A DNA stretch of 64,000 bases from JAPXRI01 sp033813635 (GTDB taxonomy: Bacteria; Bacillota; Clostridia; Oscillospirales; QAMX01). The stretch is taken from the NCBI GenBank assembly GCA_033813635.1, contig JAPXRI010000006.1, positions 44,276-108,275 of the forward strand, written 5' to 3'. This document shows positions 1 to 8,589 of the stretch, in pieces. How positions within the stretch are numbered: position 1 is the stretch's first letter; each line of letters opens with the position of its first letter. Under the pieces are notes generated by a model. The model searched no databases, was not told the DNA's origin, and saw only the letters and a list, made by a program, of their open reading frames with translations. A program made the translations under genes and the position numbers.

Positions 1-217
1 CGAGAACGCCGATCAGCTTCAGCTTGGGCAGCGCCCCGATTGTCCCGGCGTCCAGCGGAGTCTTGTTGGTCAGCAGGATATCCGCGTCCTTCGCCCGCTC
101 GAGCACGCCGCCCCGCGGCGTCCTGTCGTAAACCGTGAGCTCGCCCAGCGCCGCGACGGCGTCCCAGGGGTTGTCTCCGGGATTGAGCGCGTAGCCGTCA
201 AGAACGACAATTTTCAT
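1..217 (-). CDS. D-2-hydroxyacid dehydrogenase, N-terminal part (cut by window edge)
   Basis: Only the first 72 codons are in the window; the gene runs off the left edge. The protein begins MKIVVLDGYALNPGDNPW and continues with a segment in which a reactive-substrate loop (NKTPLDAGTIGALPKLKLIGV) is recognisable. This is the usual start of glycerate/D-2-hydroxyacid dehydrogenases of the HprA type, which reduce or oxidise 2-hydroxy acids with NAD(H). The Rossmann glycine motif and the catalytic Arg/Glu/His lie outside the window, so the substrate cannot be judged. The ATG follows a GGAAGG at an unusually long distance (about 16 bases), so the start is probable rather than certain. Confidence 0.75.
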   Translation of the reverse strand, partial: MKIVVLDGYALNPGDNPWDAVAALGELTVYDRTPRGGVLERAKDADILLTNKTPLDAGTIGALPKLKLIGVL

Positions 218-249
218 TTGAGTCAAACGACCTTCCCTTCCGGTATTTT

Positions 250-555
250 TTATTTCACACCCATCTTTTTCTGCATCCGTATCAGGATAAGCCCGACGAC
301 GATGAAATAGACATACCAATAGATACAAAGCAAAACGTCCGCCGCCGCGCTGTGCTCCGGGAAAAGGCTCCCCCGCAGGGTCGACAGCAGCGCGGCCGCG
401 AGCGTGACGGTTATCAGCAAAAGCACCGTTCTTACGATATATTTATTTTCGAAATCCGAAAAAATCACATGATAGAGCCAGAAAAAAATGATCGATATAT
501 TGAACCCCGGTATAAACGCGAGGATTTTCTGGGATGAGAGCTCTACCTGATTCAT
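250..555 (-). CDS. Small three-helix membrane protein, function unknown
   Basis: A 101-residue protein if translation begins at the ATG at 555, which has AAGGAAAG about 11 bases upstream. An ATG 39 bases further upstream (594) lacks a ribosome binding site. Three hydrophobic segments are visible at roughly residues 10-32, 40-62 and 72-95, with a basic C-terminus (RMQKKMGVK), so it is predicted to be an integral membrane protein. I do not recognise the family. It lies between yebC (upstream, same strand, 79 bases) and the hydroxyacid dehydrogenase, and could be co-transcribed with both. Confidence 0.6.
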   Translation of the reverse strand: MNQVELSSQKILAFIPGFNISIIFFWLYHVIFSDFENKYIVRTVLLLITVTLAAALLSTLRGSLFPEHSAAADVLLCIYWYVYFIVVGLILIRMQKKMGVK

Positions 556-634
556 GCCAAAATCACTTTCCTTAATCGAAACCCGTTCAAACATATATGC
601 CGGACATATGTGCTTTGAACGGGATTAAAGCTGC

Positions 635-1357
635 CTATTCGTCCCAGCTGTGCCAGACGTTTTGCACGTCGTCGTTGTCGTCGAGCATTTCCAGAAGGCG
701 CTGCATGTTCTTGATCTGATCCTCGTCCGTGAGCTCGGTCAGCGAATTCGGAATCATCTTGACCTCGGCCTCGACGAAGGTGTAGCCCTTTTTCTCCAAC
801 GCCTCGCGCACCGCGCCGAGCGAATCCGGGTCGGTGGTAATCGCGAACATCTCGGCATCCACCTCGACGTCTTCCGCGCCGGCCTCAAGGGCGTCCATCA
901 TCACGGTATCCTCGTCCTGTCCGGCGTTTTCGATGACGAGCATGCCCTTCTTCGTAAACATCCATGATACGCTGTTCGACTGTCCGAGGTTGCCGCCGTT
1001 CTTATCGAAATAGTGCCGCATCTCGGCCGCGGTTCTGTTCCGGTTGTCCGTCAGCGTTTCGACGATTACCGCGACGCCGCCGGGACCGTAGCCCTCGTAA
1101 GTGATGTTCTCGAAGTTCGCCGTGTCGTTCCCGCCCGCGTATTTCGAAATCATGCGGTTGATGTTGTCGTTGGGAACGTTCAGGGTTTTCGCCTTCGCTA
1201 TTATGTCGCGAAGGCGCGAGTTCGCCTCGGGGTCCGGGCTCCCCTCTCTGACTGCCTGCGCGATCTCGCGGCCGATCTTTGTGTAAATCTGCGCGCGCTT
1301 GGCGTCGCCAGCCTCCTTTTTATGCTTGATATTATTCCATTTGGAATGACCGGACAT
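635..1357 (-). CDS. yebC: YebC/TACO1 family protein (translation/transcription regulator)
   Basis: 240 residues, the normal length for the family, beginning with the signature MSGHSKWNNIKHKK and followed by the conserved region NDNINRMISKYAGG and YEGYGPGGVAVIVETLTDNRNRT. YebC-type proteins are cytoplasmic; members have been described as transcriptional regulators and, more recently, as factors that help ribosomes through difficult sequences. The acidic C-terminal domain is complete. The ATG is preceded by AAAGGTGAG. A TTGCTT-17-TAAAAT promoter lies directly upstream, so the gene probably starts its own transcript, which may continue into the small membrane protein gene. Confidence 0.95.
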   Translation of the reverse strand: MSGHSKWNNIKHKKEAGDAKRAQIYTKIGREIAQAVREGSPDPEANSRLRDIIAKAKTLNVPNDNINRMISKYAGGNDTANFENITYEGYGPGGVAVIVETLTDNRNRTAAEMRHYFDKNGGNLGQSNSVSWMFTKKGMLVIENAGQDEDTVMMDALEAGAEDVEVDAEMFAITTDPDSLGAVREALEKKGYTFVEAEVKMIPNSLTELTDEDQIKNMQRLLEMLDDNDDVQNVWHSWDE

Positions 1358-1403
1358 AAATAACTCACCTTTATTATTAGATTACGGTACCAGTTTTGCT
1401 GTT

Positions 1404-1432
1404 ATTTTACCACAAATCGGCACGCAAAGCAA
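1404..1432 (-). promoter_or_regulatory. Predicted sigma-A promoter for yebC
   Basis: On the minus strand TTGCTT (1427-1432) and TAAAAT (1404-1409) are separated by 17 bases, about 50 bases upstream of the yebC start codon. Confidence 0.6.
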
Positions 1433-1559
1433 GAATATATCTGCCAAGGGCTGGGATTTGGGCTCTGCAGACCCGCAAAGGCATATGCGCCGCGTTTTTC
1501 GCGGTGTAATACCAAAACGTTTCGTTTCCCCGCTCTTCGCCGCCGGACGGAATTTTCAC

Positions 1560-1588
1560 TTGAATTATCGCCCCATTGTCTGTATAAT
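1560..1588 (+). promoter_or_regulatory. Predicted sigma-A promoter for the acyltransferase gene
   Basis: TTGAAT (1560-1565), a 17-base spacer and TATAAT (1583-1588), about 45 bases before the ATG at 1633, which itself follows GGAAAGGACG. Divergent to the yebC promoter. Confidence 0.7.
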
Positions 1589-1632
1589 TTTATAGTCCGT
1601 AAAATAAACGGGGACATGGAAAGGACGATATC

Positions 1633-2556
1633 ATGAGATTCCTTGATACGGCGTATGTCGACGCTTTCGCGGAGGAACACCGCTTTCCGCGGGAAGCGAG
1701 GACATGCTTTGTCGATTTGACGCGGAGGCTTCTGGACAATCCCGAAAACGCGGGGGCCTTTGAGGCGGTCTGCAGCGGCTATATGTTTCCGGAGGCCCAC
1801 GATCCGAAAATCGCGCTCGAAAACCTGAAACCCATTGCCGAAAAATCCGGAACGCACGAGTATACGATCAATATGCTGTTCTGGATTTTATGCGGCAAAG
1901 AGCTGCGGGAACGGTACGCCGCGCAGCGGATAGACAGCCATATTTTTTTCGACACGATGGAAGACCTCCGCTGCAAGCTCAACGAGTGCATCGAGTGCAA
2001 GGGGATCTGCGGCTCCTTTGTCAACGACTGGTTTCACGGCTTTTACTGCTTGAACCGGTTCGCTCTGGGGCGTTTTCAGTACGGAAAGGATAATCTCTGG
2101 GCAGACTACAGGATGCCTGACAGAACGGTAATCCCCGCCGGAACCCGCTGCATGAATTTCCATATCCCCTCCTCCGGCGTTCCGCTGACAGACGGGGTGC
2201 GGTTTGATTCCTACCGCAGGGCGTACCGCTTCTTTAGAGATTATTTTGACTCGGACCTGATGGTGCTCACCTGCAGTTCCTGGCTGTTATACGATAAGCA
2301 CAGGGAGTTTCTGCCGAAAAGCTCCAACATCCTGAAATTTATGGATGACTTCGACATTGTCGCTTACAAGGAAAAGGAAGGCTTCGGCGACGGCTGGAGA
2401 GTGTTCGGCAAATACGCGAACCTGCCCTATGACCGGCTACCCGAGGATACGAGCCTCCGGAAGGCGTATAAAGAATGGCTGATGAAGACAGGCAAGTCCG
2501 GCGGCGGCACCGGGGTTATCGTATTCGACGGTGAGAAGATCGTAAATAAAAGATAA
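1633..2556 (+). CDS. GNAT-like acyltransferase domain protein
   Basis: 307 residues, complete. The sequence resembles the NAT_N/GNAT_C two-part acyltransferase proteins of Firmicutes: an alpha-helical N-terminal half (about 1-120) and a C-terminal half holding NFHIPSSGVPLTDG, a set of aromatic residues around YRRAYRFFRDYF, and LMVLTCSSWLLYDKHREFLP. In proteins of this type the second half is thought to adopt an acetyl-CoA-dependent N-acyltransferase fold. The substrate is unknown, and no classical Q/RxxGxG/A acetyl-CoA loop stands out to me. The gene stands alone between its own promoter and a terminator. The family assignment is from memory of homologues, so moderate confidence. Confidence 0.6.
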   Translation: MRFLDTAYVDAFAEEHRFPREARTCFVDLTRRLLDNPENAGAFEAVCSGYMFPEAHDPKIALENLKPIAEKSGTHEYTINMLFWILCGKELRERYAAQRIDSHIFFDTMEDLRCKLNECIECKGICGSFVNDWFHGFYCLNRFALGRFQYGKDNLWADYRMPDRTVIPAGTRCMNFHIPSSGVPLTDGVRFDSYRRAYRFFRDYFDSDLMVLTCSSWLLYDKHREFLPKSSNILKFMDDFDIVAYKEKEGFGDGWRVFGKYANLPYDRLPEDTSLRKAYKEWLMKTGKSGGGTGVIVFDGEKIVNKR

Positions 2557-2578
2557 TGGGATAACAGAAAACGAAATT

Positions 2579-2625
2579 GCCCGGAGAGCCCCGGTTCGAA
2601 GGCAGTCCGGGCGGTATTTTTATTT
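2579..2625 (+). terminator. Rho-independent terminator after the acyltransferase gene
   Basis: GCCCGGA (2579-2585) pairs with TCCGGGC (2606-2612), followed by a T-rich run (TATTTTTATTTT). Confidence 0.7.
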
Positions 2626-2689
2626 TAGCAGATACGAATTACATAACTGTGCGCCGCGCGGGCATATCCGGATTTCCGTACTTCACGGA

Positions 2690-2726
2690 TAAACAAAGAG
2701 CGCTCTCCAATACGGGAGAGCGCTCT
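2690..2726 (-). terminator. Terminator of the groES-groEL operon
   Basis: A perfect 12-base stem, AGAGCGCTCTCC (2697-2708) with GGAGAGCGCTCT (2715-2726), 22 bases past the groEL stop on the minus strand, followed by TTTGTTTATCC. Confidence 0.8.
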
Positions 2727-2747
2727 GCCGTTACAGCGCTATATTGC

Positions 2748-4385
2748 TTAATACATTCCCATGTCTCCGCCGCCCATGCCGGAACCGCCGGCTGCGGGAG
2801 CGGGGGGCTCGGGGATATCGCCCACGAGGGCTTCGGTCGTCAGGACCATCGAGGCGACGCTCGCCGCGTTCTGGAGCGCGGAGCGCGTAACCTTCGCCGG
2901 GTCGACGATGCCGGATTTGATCATATCGGTGTAGGTCTCGTTCAGCGCGTCGAAGCCGTAGCCGATCTTCTTGGAGCCCTTGATCTTGTCAAGAACCACC
3001 GAGCCGTCGATGCCCGCGTTCGCCGCGATCTGCTTGACCGGCTCCTCAAGGGCTTTCGCAACCGCGCGGACACCCGTGCGCTCGTCGCCCTCGGTGGTCT
3101 TCAGAAGCTTCTCAACGGCCGCAACCGCGTTGACATACGCTACGCCGCCGCCGGCGACGATGCCTTCCTGGACGGCCGCGCGGGTCGCGTTCAGCGCGTC
3201 CTCGATGCGGAGCTTCTTCTCCTTCATTTCGGTTTCGGTGGCAGCGCCGACCTTAATGACGGCTACGCCGCCGGAGAGCTTCGCAAGGCGCTCCTGGAGC
3301 TTTTCTTTATCGAAATCGGAGGTTGTGACCTCGATCTGGGATTTGATCTGGCTGATTCTGGCTTTAATCTCGGACGTGTCGCCGGCGCCGTCGACAATGA
3401 TCGTGTTCTCCTTGGAGACCTTGACCTGTCTTGCGCGGCCCAGCTGGGAGATCTGGGTTTCCTTGAGCTCAAGTCCGAGCTCTTCGGAGATGACTTCGCC
3501 GCCGGTCAGGATGGCGATATCCTTGAGCATTTCCTTGCGCCTGTCGCCGAAGCCCGGAGCCTTGACGGCTACGCAGGTAAACGTTCCGCGGAGCCTGTTG
3601 ACAATCAGCGTCGCGAGAGCTTCGCCCTCGACGTCCTCGGCGATGATCAGCAGCTTTTTGCCGCCCTGCACGATCTGCTCAAGCAGCGGCAGGATCTCCT
3701 GGATGTTGGATATTTTCTTGTCGGTAATCAGGATGTAGGCATCGTCAAGGACGGCTTCCATCTTGTCGGAATCGGTGACCATGTACGGAGTGACATATCC
3801 GCGGTCAAACTGCATGCCTTCGACGACCTCGCTGTAGGTCTCGGCCGTTTTCGACTCCTCGACGGTGATGACGCCGTCGTTTGAAACCTTGTCCATGGCG
3901 TCGGCGATCAGCTTGCCGATGAATTCGTCGCCCGACGAAATCGAGGCGACCTTCGCGATGTCGGAGTTGCCGGCGATCGCGACGGAGTTCTCCTTGATGG
4001 CCGCGACGGCCGCGTCAACTGCCGCCGTAATGCCCTTGCGCATGACCATCGGGTTCGCACCCGCGGCCAGGTTCTTCAGACCCTCGCGGACCAGCGCCTG
4101 CGCCAGCAGGGTCGCGGTAGTGGTGCCGTCGCCGGCGACGTCGTTGGTCTTCGTCGCAACTTCCTTCAGAAGCTGCGCGCCCATGTTTTCATATCTGTCT
4201 TCAAGCTCGATCTCTTTGGCTATCGTTACGCCGTCGTTGCAGATTAACGGAGCGCCGAATTTTTTATCAAGAACAACGTTTCTGCCCTTCGGCCCGAGCG
4301 TAATCTTAACTGTATCGGCCACCTTGTTTATGCCTCTCTCAAGGGCGCGGCGGGCTTCCTCACTGTACATCAGCTTTTTTGCCAT
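2748..4385 (-). CDS. groEL: Chaperonin GroEL (60 kDa)
   Basis: 545 residues, full family length. It shows the ATP-site segment LGPKGRNV near residue 31, the GDGTTTATLLA nucleotide motif near residue 86, the apical-domain stretch ending with APGFGDRRKEML, and the flexible Gly/Met-rich tail (GGSGMGGGDMGMY). GroEL forms the double seven-membered ring that folds client proteins with ATP and the GroES lid. The ATG follows GGGAGGAAAC. It lies 40 bases downstream of groES in a two-gene operon controlled by CIRCE. Long open frames on the opposite strand here are coding shadows. Confidence 0.99.
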   Translation of the reverse strand: MAKKLMYSEEARRALERGINKVADTVKITLGPKGRNVVLDKKFGAPLICNDGVTIAKEIELEDRYENMGAQLLKEVATKTNDVAGDGTTTATLLAQALVREGLKNLAAGANPMVMRKGITAAVDAAVAAIKENSVAIAGNSDIAKVASISSGDEFIGKLIADAMDKVSNDGVITVEESKTAETYSEVVEGMQFDRGYVTPYMVTDSDKMEAVLDDAYILITDKKISNIQEILPLLEQIVQGGKKLLIIAEDVEGEALATLIVNRLRGTFTCVAVKAPGFGDRRKEMLKDIAILTGGEVISEELGLELKETQISQLGRARQVKVSKENTIIVDGAGDTSEIKARISQIKSQIEVTTSDFDKEKLQERLAKLSGGVAVIKVGAATETEMKEKKLRIEDALNATRAAVQEGIVAGGGVAYVNAVAAVEKLLKTTEGDERTGVRAVAKALEEPVKQIAANAGIDGSVVLDKIKGSKKIGYGFDALNETYTDMIKSGIVDPAKVTRSALQNAASVASMVLTTEALVGDIPEPPAPAAGGSGMGGGDMGMY

Positions 4386-4425
4386 TGTTTGTTTCCTCCC
4401 GTATAAATTAAGTTAAATCCGTTTG

Positions 4426-4710
4426 CTATTCGCAGATCGCGAGAATGTCACTCTGGCGGACAATCGTGTACTCCTCGCCGTCGATCTTGACCTCTGTGCC
4501 CGAGTACTTGCTCGTAATCACCCTATCGCCGGCTTTGACATACATTGTGACTTCTTTGCCGTCTACGACTCCGCCGGGGCCTACTGCTATTATCTCCGCT
4601 ACCTGCGGTTTTTCCTTCGCCGCTCCGGTCAGTATAATGCCGCTCTTGGTCGTCTCCTCGGCTTCCACCATTTTAATCACAACGCGGTCTGCCAAAGGCT
4701 TCAGTTTCAT
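4426..4710 (-). CDS. groES: Co-chaperonin GroES (10 kDa)
   Basis: 94 residues, the standard size. The start MKLKPLADRVVIK, the mobile loop with EETTKSGIILT and the DRVITSKYSGTEVKIDGEEYTIV region are all typical. GroES caps the GroEL ring. The ATG follows GGGAGGAAGC. First gene of the groESL operon; the CIRCE operator begins about 47 bases upstream of its start codon. Confidence 0.99.
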   Translation of the reverse strand: MKLKPLADRVVIKMVEAEETTKSGIILTGAAKEKPQVAEIIAVGPGGVVDGKEVTMYVKAGDRVITSKYSGTEVKIDGEEYTIVRQSDILAICE

Positions 4711-4756
4711 TGTTGCTTCCTCCCTTAATAAAATAGGTGTTGTAAACTCTCATACG

Positions 4757-4783
4757 TTAGCACTCAATGTGTCCGAGTGCTAA
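4757..4783 (-). promoter_or_regulatory. CIRCE operator (HrcA binding site)
   Basis: A perfect TTAGCACTC-N9-GAGTGCTAA inverted repeat. It sits immediately downstream of the predicted -10 of the groESL promoter, covering the likely start of transcription. In Gram-positive bacteria the repressor HrcA binds this element and releases it on heat shock. hrcA itself is not in the window. Confidence 0.98.
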
Positions 4784-4790
4784 CGTATAT

Positions 4791-4819
4791 ATCATAGTAA
4801 AAACAGGAGATATTTACAA
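4791..4819 (-). promoter_or_regulatory. Predicted groESL promoter
   Basis: On the minus strand TTGTAA (4814-4819), 17 bases, TATGAT (4791-4796). CIRCE follows 7 bases later, so HrcA would block initiation. Confidence 0.75.
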
Positions 4820-5018
4820 TCTCCATTTTATCCAAATTTACCCGGAAATAACCGCTGATTTTTTACCATCATCGATATATTGCCGCATAGCGCATTCTGG
4901 AGGCTTTTTTCATTTATTTCGCTAAGCTTAGGGTGCCCGATTCGTAAAAAAGCGCAGAATCGACTTTCTCCGGGTGCATGCGAACCCCGCGCTCCCGGAG
5001 AGACAGGCGGCATAGGTA

Positions 5019-5068
5019 AATATTGACATAAAAGTATTTTACGCTTAAAATATTGCTATGTCAATATT
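5019..5068 (+). promoter_or_regulatory. glpK promoter flanked by a 12-bp inverted repeat (putative operator)
   Basis: TTGACA (5023-5028), 17 bases, TAAAAT (5046-5051) forms a strong promoter 80 bases before glpK. The -35 box lies inside AATATTGACATA (5019-5030), which is repeated in exact inverted orientation as TATGTCAATATT (5057-5068) at the expected start of transcription. The two arms are separated by 26 bases. A regulator binding both arms, or a looped dimer, would control glpK; no regulator gene is adjacent. Confidence 0.65.
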
Positions 5069-5131
5069 AATAAAACGTCTTACCCGGCTTTAAAACGCAA
5101 TAAAGCTGTTTTTTTGGCAACGGAGGTGGCT

Positions 5132-6655
5132 ATGCTGCAAAACCATACGCAGAAATATATACTGGCGCTGGACCAGGGTACAACGAGCTCGCGGGCCGTT
5201 CTCGCCGGCAAAGACGGGAAGTTTGCCGCCTCCGCGCAGTACCCGTTCAGACAGATCTATCCCCTCCCGGGCTGGGTCGAGCACGACCCGCAGGATATCT
5301 GGGAAAGCGAGGTCCGCGCGATACGAGACGCGCTTGAAAAGGCCGGTGTCTCCGCCGGGGAGATCGCGGCGGTGGGTATCACCAACCAGCGCGAGACGGC
5401 GATTGTATGGGACCGGTTCACCGGGATTCCGGTCTGCAACGCCATCGTCTGGCAGTGCCGGCGGACGGCCGGCCTCTGCGAAAGGCTTCGCGCAGACGGG
5501 CTCGGAGAGTATGTAAAGGATAAAACCGGTCTGCTGATCGACGCTTATTTTTCCGGCACGAAAATCAAATGGATTTTGGACAATATCCCCCGGGCGCGGG
5601 CTTCGGCGGAAAAGGGCGATCTCCTTTTCGGCACTGTTGAGACCTGGCTGATCTGGAAGCTGACCGGCGGAAAGGTTCACGTGACCGACTACGCCAACGC
5701 CTCCCGCACGATGCTCTTCGACATCGAAAAGCTTGATTGGGACGATAAGCTGCTGCTGGCGCTGGACATACCCCGGGCGATGCTTCCCAGCCCGGTGCCG
5801 AATTTCGGGTTTAAAGGGAGTGTAGGAGACCATATCCCGGGCCTTGAGGTGCTCGCGGGTGCGCCGATCTGCGCCTCCGTAGGCGACCAGTCCTCCGCGC
5901 TTTTCGGGCAGTGCTGCTTCGAGCCGGGCCTCGCGAAATGCACCTACGGCACCGGCTGCTTCATGCTCGCCAATATCGGCACCTCGGACGACGGCGCCGG
6001 CGAGCTCCGCTCAAAGCACGGACTTCTCACCGGCGTCGCCTGGCACGACGGCGAAAAGGCGACCTACGCGCTGGAGGGCAGCGCCTTCAACACCGGCTCC
6101 GCGATCCAATGGCTCAGGGACGAGCTTGGGCTGATCTCCTCCGCGCCCGAGTGCGACCGCCTTGCGGAGTCGGTACCGGATACCGGCGGAGCGTACTTCG
6201 TGCCGGCCTTTACCGGTCTCGGCGCGCCCTATTGGGACATGTACGCCCGCGGGCTGCTCTGCGGCCTGACACGCGGCACAACCCGCGCGCATATCGCCCG
6301 AGCGGTGCTTGAGAGCATCGCCTACCAGGTGGCCGACCTCGCGCAGACGATGGAGCAGGATCTGGGCGGCGAAATAAAGGAGTTCCGGGTCGACGGCGGC
6401 GCGTCTGTAAGCGATTTCCTGATGGGCTTCCAGGCGGATTTGCTCGGCATCCCGGTCGACAGGCCGGCATGCGTCGAATCCACCGCTCTCGGTGCGGCTT
6501 ATATGGCCGGACTCAGCGCCGGTTTCTGGAGGGACTGCGGCGAGCTTCGCGGACTCCGCGCAACCGGGAAACTGTTCACCCCGCGCATGCCGGAATCCGT
6601 AAGGGCGGAGCTCAGCTCCGGCTGGAAAAAGGCGGTTGTAAGAGCGATGCGGTAA
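5132..6655 (+). CDS. glpK: Glycerol kinase
   Basis: 507 residues from the ATG at 5132, chosen because CGGAGGTGG lies 5-10 bases upstream; an earlier in-frame TTG at 5114 has no such site. The FGGY-kinase motifs are clear: the phosphate loop DQGTTSSR near residue 12, TNQRET near 85, the WLIWKLTGG segment, the GDQSSALFGQ region near 257, and the C-terminal GGASVSDFLMGFQADLLGIPV nucleotide-binding part. It phosphorylates glycerol to sn-glycerol 3-phosphate with ATP. No glpF or glpD is adjacent, so uptake and oxidation must be encoded elsewhere. The inverted repeat over the promoter suggests dedicated regulation. Confidence 0.97.
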   Translation: MLQNHTQKYILALDQGTTSSRAVLAGKDGKFAASAQYPFRQIYPLPGWVEHDPQDIWESEVRAIRDALEKAGVSAGEIAAVGITNQRETAIVWDRFTGIPVCNAIVWQCRRTAGLCERLRADGLGEYVKDKTGLLIDAYFSGTKIKWILDNIPRARASAEKGDLLFGTVETWLIWKLTGGKVHVTDYANASRTMLFDIEKLDWDDKLLLALDIPRAMLPSPVPNFGFKGSVGDHIPGLEVLAGAPICASVGDQSSALFGQCCFEPGLAKCTYGTGCFMLANIGTSDDGAGELRSKHGLLTGVAWHDGEKATYALEGSAFNTGSAIQWLRDELGLISSAPECDRLAESVPDTGGAYFVPAFTGLGAPYWDMYARGLLCGLTRGTTRAHIARAVLESIAYQVADLAQTMEQDLGGEIKEFRVDGGASVSDFLMGFQADLLGIPVDRPACVESTALGAAYMAGLSAGFWRDCGELRGLRATGKLFTPRMPESVRAELSSGWKKAVVRAMR

Positions 6656-6801
6656 AAATGGTCTGAGTTATTCCGCCCCGCGGCAACAAAACGAAGTAAT
6701 ATTACCTCCCCTTTTCCGCATAAGCTGTGGACAAAGGGATTTTTTTGCCTGTCCGACATGTAATGTTTTTTCCTTTACACGCTATGAGGAGGGATGCGGC
6801 G

Positions 6802-8577
6802 ATGACCATCGCCCTTGTCGGCCCGCCGAACGTAGGCAAAACGGCGCTTTTCAACCGCTTAACCGGGAGAAGCGCCGAGGTCGGGAACCGCCCGGGCGTC
6901 ACAGTCGAGGCTCTGGTCGGCCGGTCGGTGTTTGGCCCCGCGACAGATATCGCGGACCTGCCCGGGGTATATTCGCTGTCGCCGTACACCGAGGACGAGC
7001 GCGCGGCGTCCGCCTATCTCAGCGGCGGGGCCGTGAAACGCTGCATCTGCGTCGCCGACGCGTCGAACCCCGAGCGCGGTATCGCCGTCGCCCTGAGCGC
7101 GGCAGAGTTCCGCATCCCCGCCGTGCTGGCGGTCAACATGGCCGACGTTTTGAAAAAGCACGGCGGGCGGGTGGATATAAAAAAGCTCTCCGCCCTGCTC
7201 GGCATGCCCTGCGTCGCGGTTTCCTCGAAAACCGGGCAAGGCGTCCGCGAGCTCTACGACGCTGCGCTCGCGGCTCCCGTGCCGGAAAGGCGCGTACCCG
7301 GGGCCCGCGCCGACGAAATTTTTGCCCTCTCCGGAAAGCTCGCGCGCGAGTGCTTTAACCAGGGGACCGGGCGCGGGCGGTTCACGTCCGTTTTCGACGG
7401 GCTGCTCTCGAACGGGTTTTTCGCGTTTTTCACGTTTTCTCTGGTGGTCACCGCGGTGTTTTTCACCGCGTTCGGCCCGCCGGGAAGATTTTTAGGGAGG
7501 GCGTTTTCGTCGTTTCTGAACGGCGTAAACGCGGGCGCTAAATTGGTTCTCTCGCGCTTCGGGCTGCCGGCTTTTCTGACCGGACTGATCTGCGACGGGC
7601 TGCTTACCGGGCTTTTTTCGATTCTCTCGTTTCTGCCCCAGCTCTCGCTGCTGTTTTTCTCGCTCTCGCTTTTGGAGGAGAGCGGTTATCTGTCGCGGAC
7701 CGCGGTGCTGACCGACTCGTTTTTCAGACGCTTCGGGCTGTCGGGCAAATCCGCCGTATCGCTGCTTATCGGCTTTGGCTGCACTGTCCCGGCGATCATG
7801 TCGGCGCGCTCGATTCGTTCCCGGCGTGAGCGCCGGCTTTTAATCTCTGTGCTCCCGTTTGTCTCCTGCGGCGCGAGACTGCCGGTCTACCTGCTGATTA
7901 CCACGGCGCTCTTTCCGGAAAAGACGCTCTTCGTTGTCGCCTTTCTATACCTTCTCGGTATCTCCGTCGCTTTGATAACCGCGAGGCTCTCAAAAGCCTC
8001 CGACGACGGCGACGCGCTTTTTTTCATTGAGCTGCCGGAATACCGCCTGCCGGACATCAGAAGCGTCGTCAAGCTCACCCTGACGCGCGTGCGCGGTTTT
8101 TTCACCCGCTCCGCCGGTATGCTTTCGGCTGCTTTCGCGGTTTTCTGGCTGCTTAAAACCTACAATTTCGACCTTACGCCGGCGTATAACGGACGTTTCG
8201 GCATGCTCGGGGCGATAGGCCGGGCGGCCGCGTTCGTTTTCGTCCCGGCGGGCTTCGGTTTCTGGCAGGCCTGCGTTGCGCTTCTTTGCGGATTTATGGC
8301 GAAGGAATCGATCGTCGGCATGCTCGCGGTGATCACCGGGGGGACCGGCGCGGCGCTCTGTGAAGAGCTGGCGCTGATGTTCACGCCCGCGTCGGCGCTC
8401 TCGTTTCTCGTCTTCGTTTTGCTGTACACCCCCTGCGTCTCAACGCTTCGCGCGATGACGGAGGAACTAAAAAGCCGCCGCAGAGCGCTTTTTTACACTC
8501 TGCGGCAGCTGATTATCGCTTATGTGATATCGGTCATCGTCTATCAGGCGGTCTCGCTGGTTACGCTGCGGCTGTAA
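6802..8577 (+). CDS. feoB: FeoB-type ferrous iron transporter (short form)
   Basis: 591 residues from the ATG at 6802, which has GAGGAGGG 8 bases upstream; in-frame starts further upstream (6727, 6784) lack spacing. The N-terminal G domain shows G1 (GPPNVGKT), G3 (DLPGVYS), G4 (NMAD) and G5-like SSKTGQG. The membrane part carries the two gate repeats with GCTVPAIMSARS and PFVSCGARLPVY, including the conserved cysteine. FeoB imports Fe2+ with nucleotide control. It is shorter than common FeoB (often 650-770 residues), mainly in the linker and the C-terminus, and no feoA lies next to it. Convergent with the Gfo/Idh gene, 12 bases away. Confidence 0.93.
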   Translation: MTIALVGPPNVGKTALFNRLTGRSAEVGNRPGVTVEALVGRSVFGPATDIADLPGVYSLSPYTEDERAASAYLSGGAVKRCICVADASNPERGIAVALSAAEFRIPAVLAVNMADVLKKHGGRVDIKKLSALLGMPCVAVSSKTGQGVRELYDAALAAPVPERRVPGARADEIFALSGKLARECFNQGTGRGRFTSVFDGLLSNGFFAFFTFSLVVTAVFFTAFGPPGRFLGRAFSSFLNGVNAGAKLVLSRFGLPAFLTGLICDGLLTGLFSILSFLPQLSLLFFSLSLLEESGYLSRTAVLTDSFFRRFGLSGKSAVSLLIGFGCTVPAIMSARSIRSRRERRLLISVLPFVSCGARLPVYLLITTALFPEKTLFVVAFLYLLGISVALITARLSKASDDGDALFFIELPEYRLPDIRSVVKLTLTRVRGFFTRSAGMLSAAFAVFWLLKTYNFDLTPAYNGRFGMLGAIGRAAAFVFVPAGFGFWQACVALLCGFMAKESIVGMLAVITGGTGAALCEELALMFTPASALSFLVFVLLYTPCVSTLRAMTEELKSRRRALFYTLRQLIIAYVISVIVYQAVSLVTLRL

Positions 8578-8589
8578 CCTCTGTATAGT

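Noticed and set aside
2577..4416. Long plus-strand open frames opposite groEL and groES
   Set aside because: They mirror the codon pattern of the groESL genes, have no ribosome binding sites and low-complexity compositions; coding shadows.
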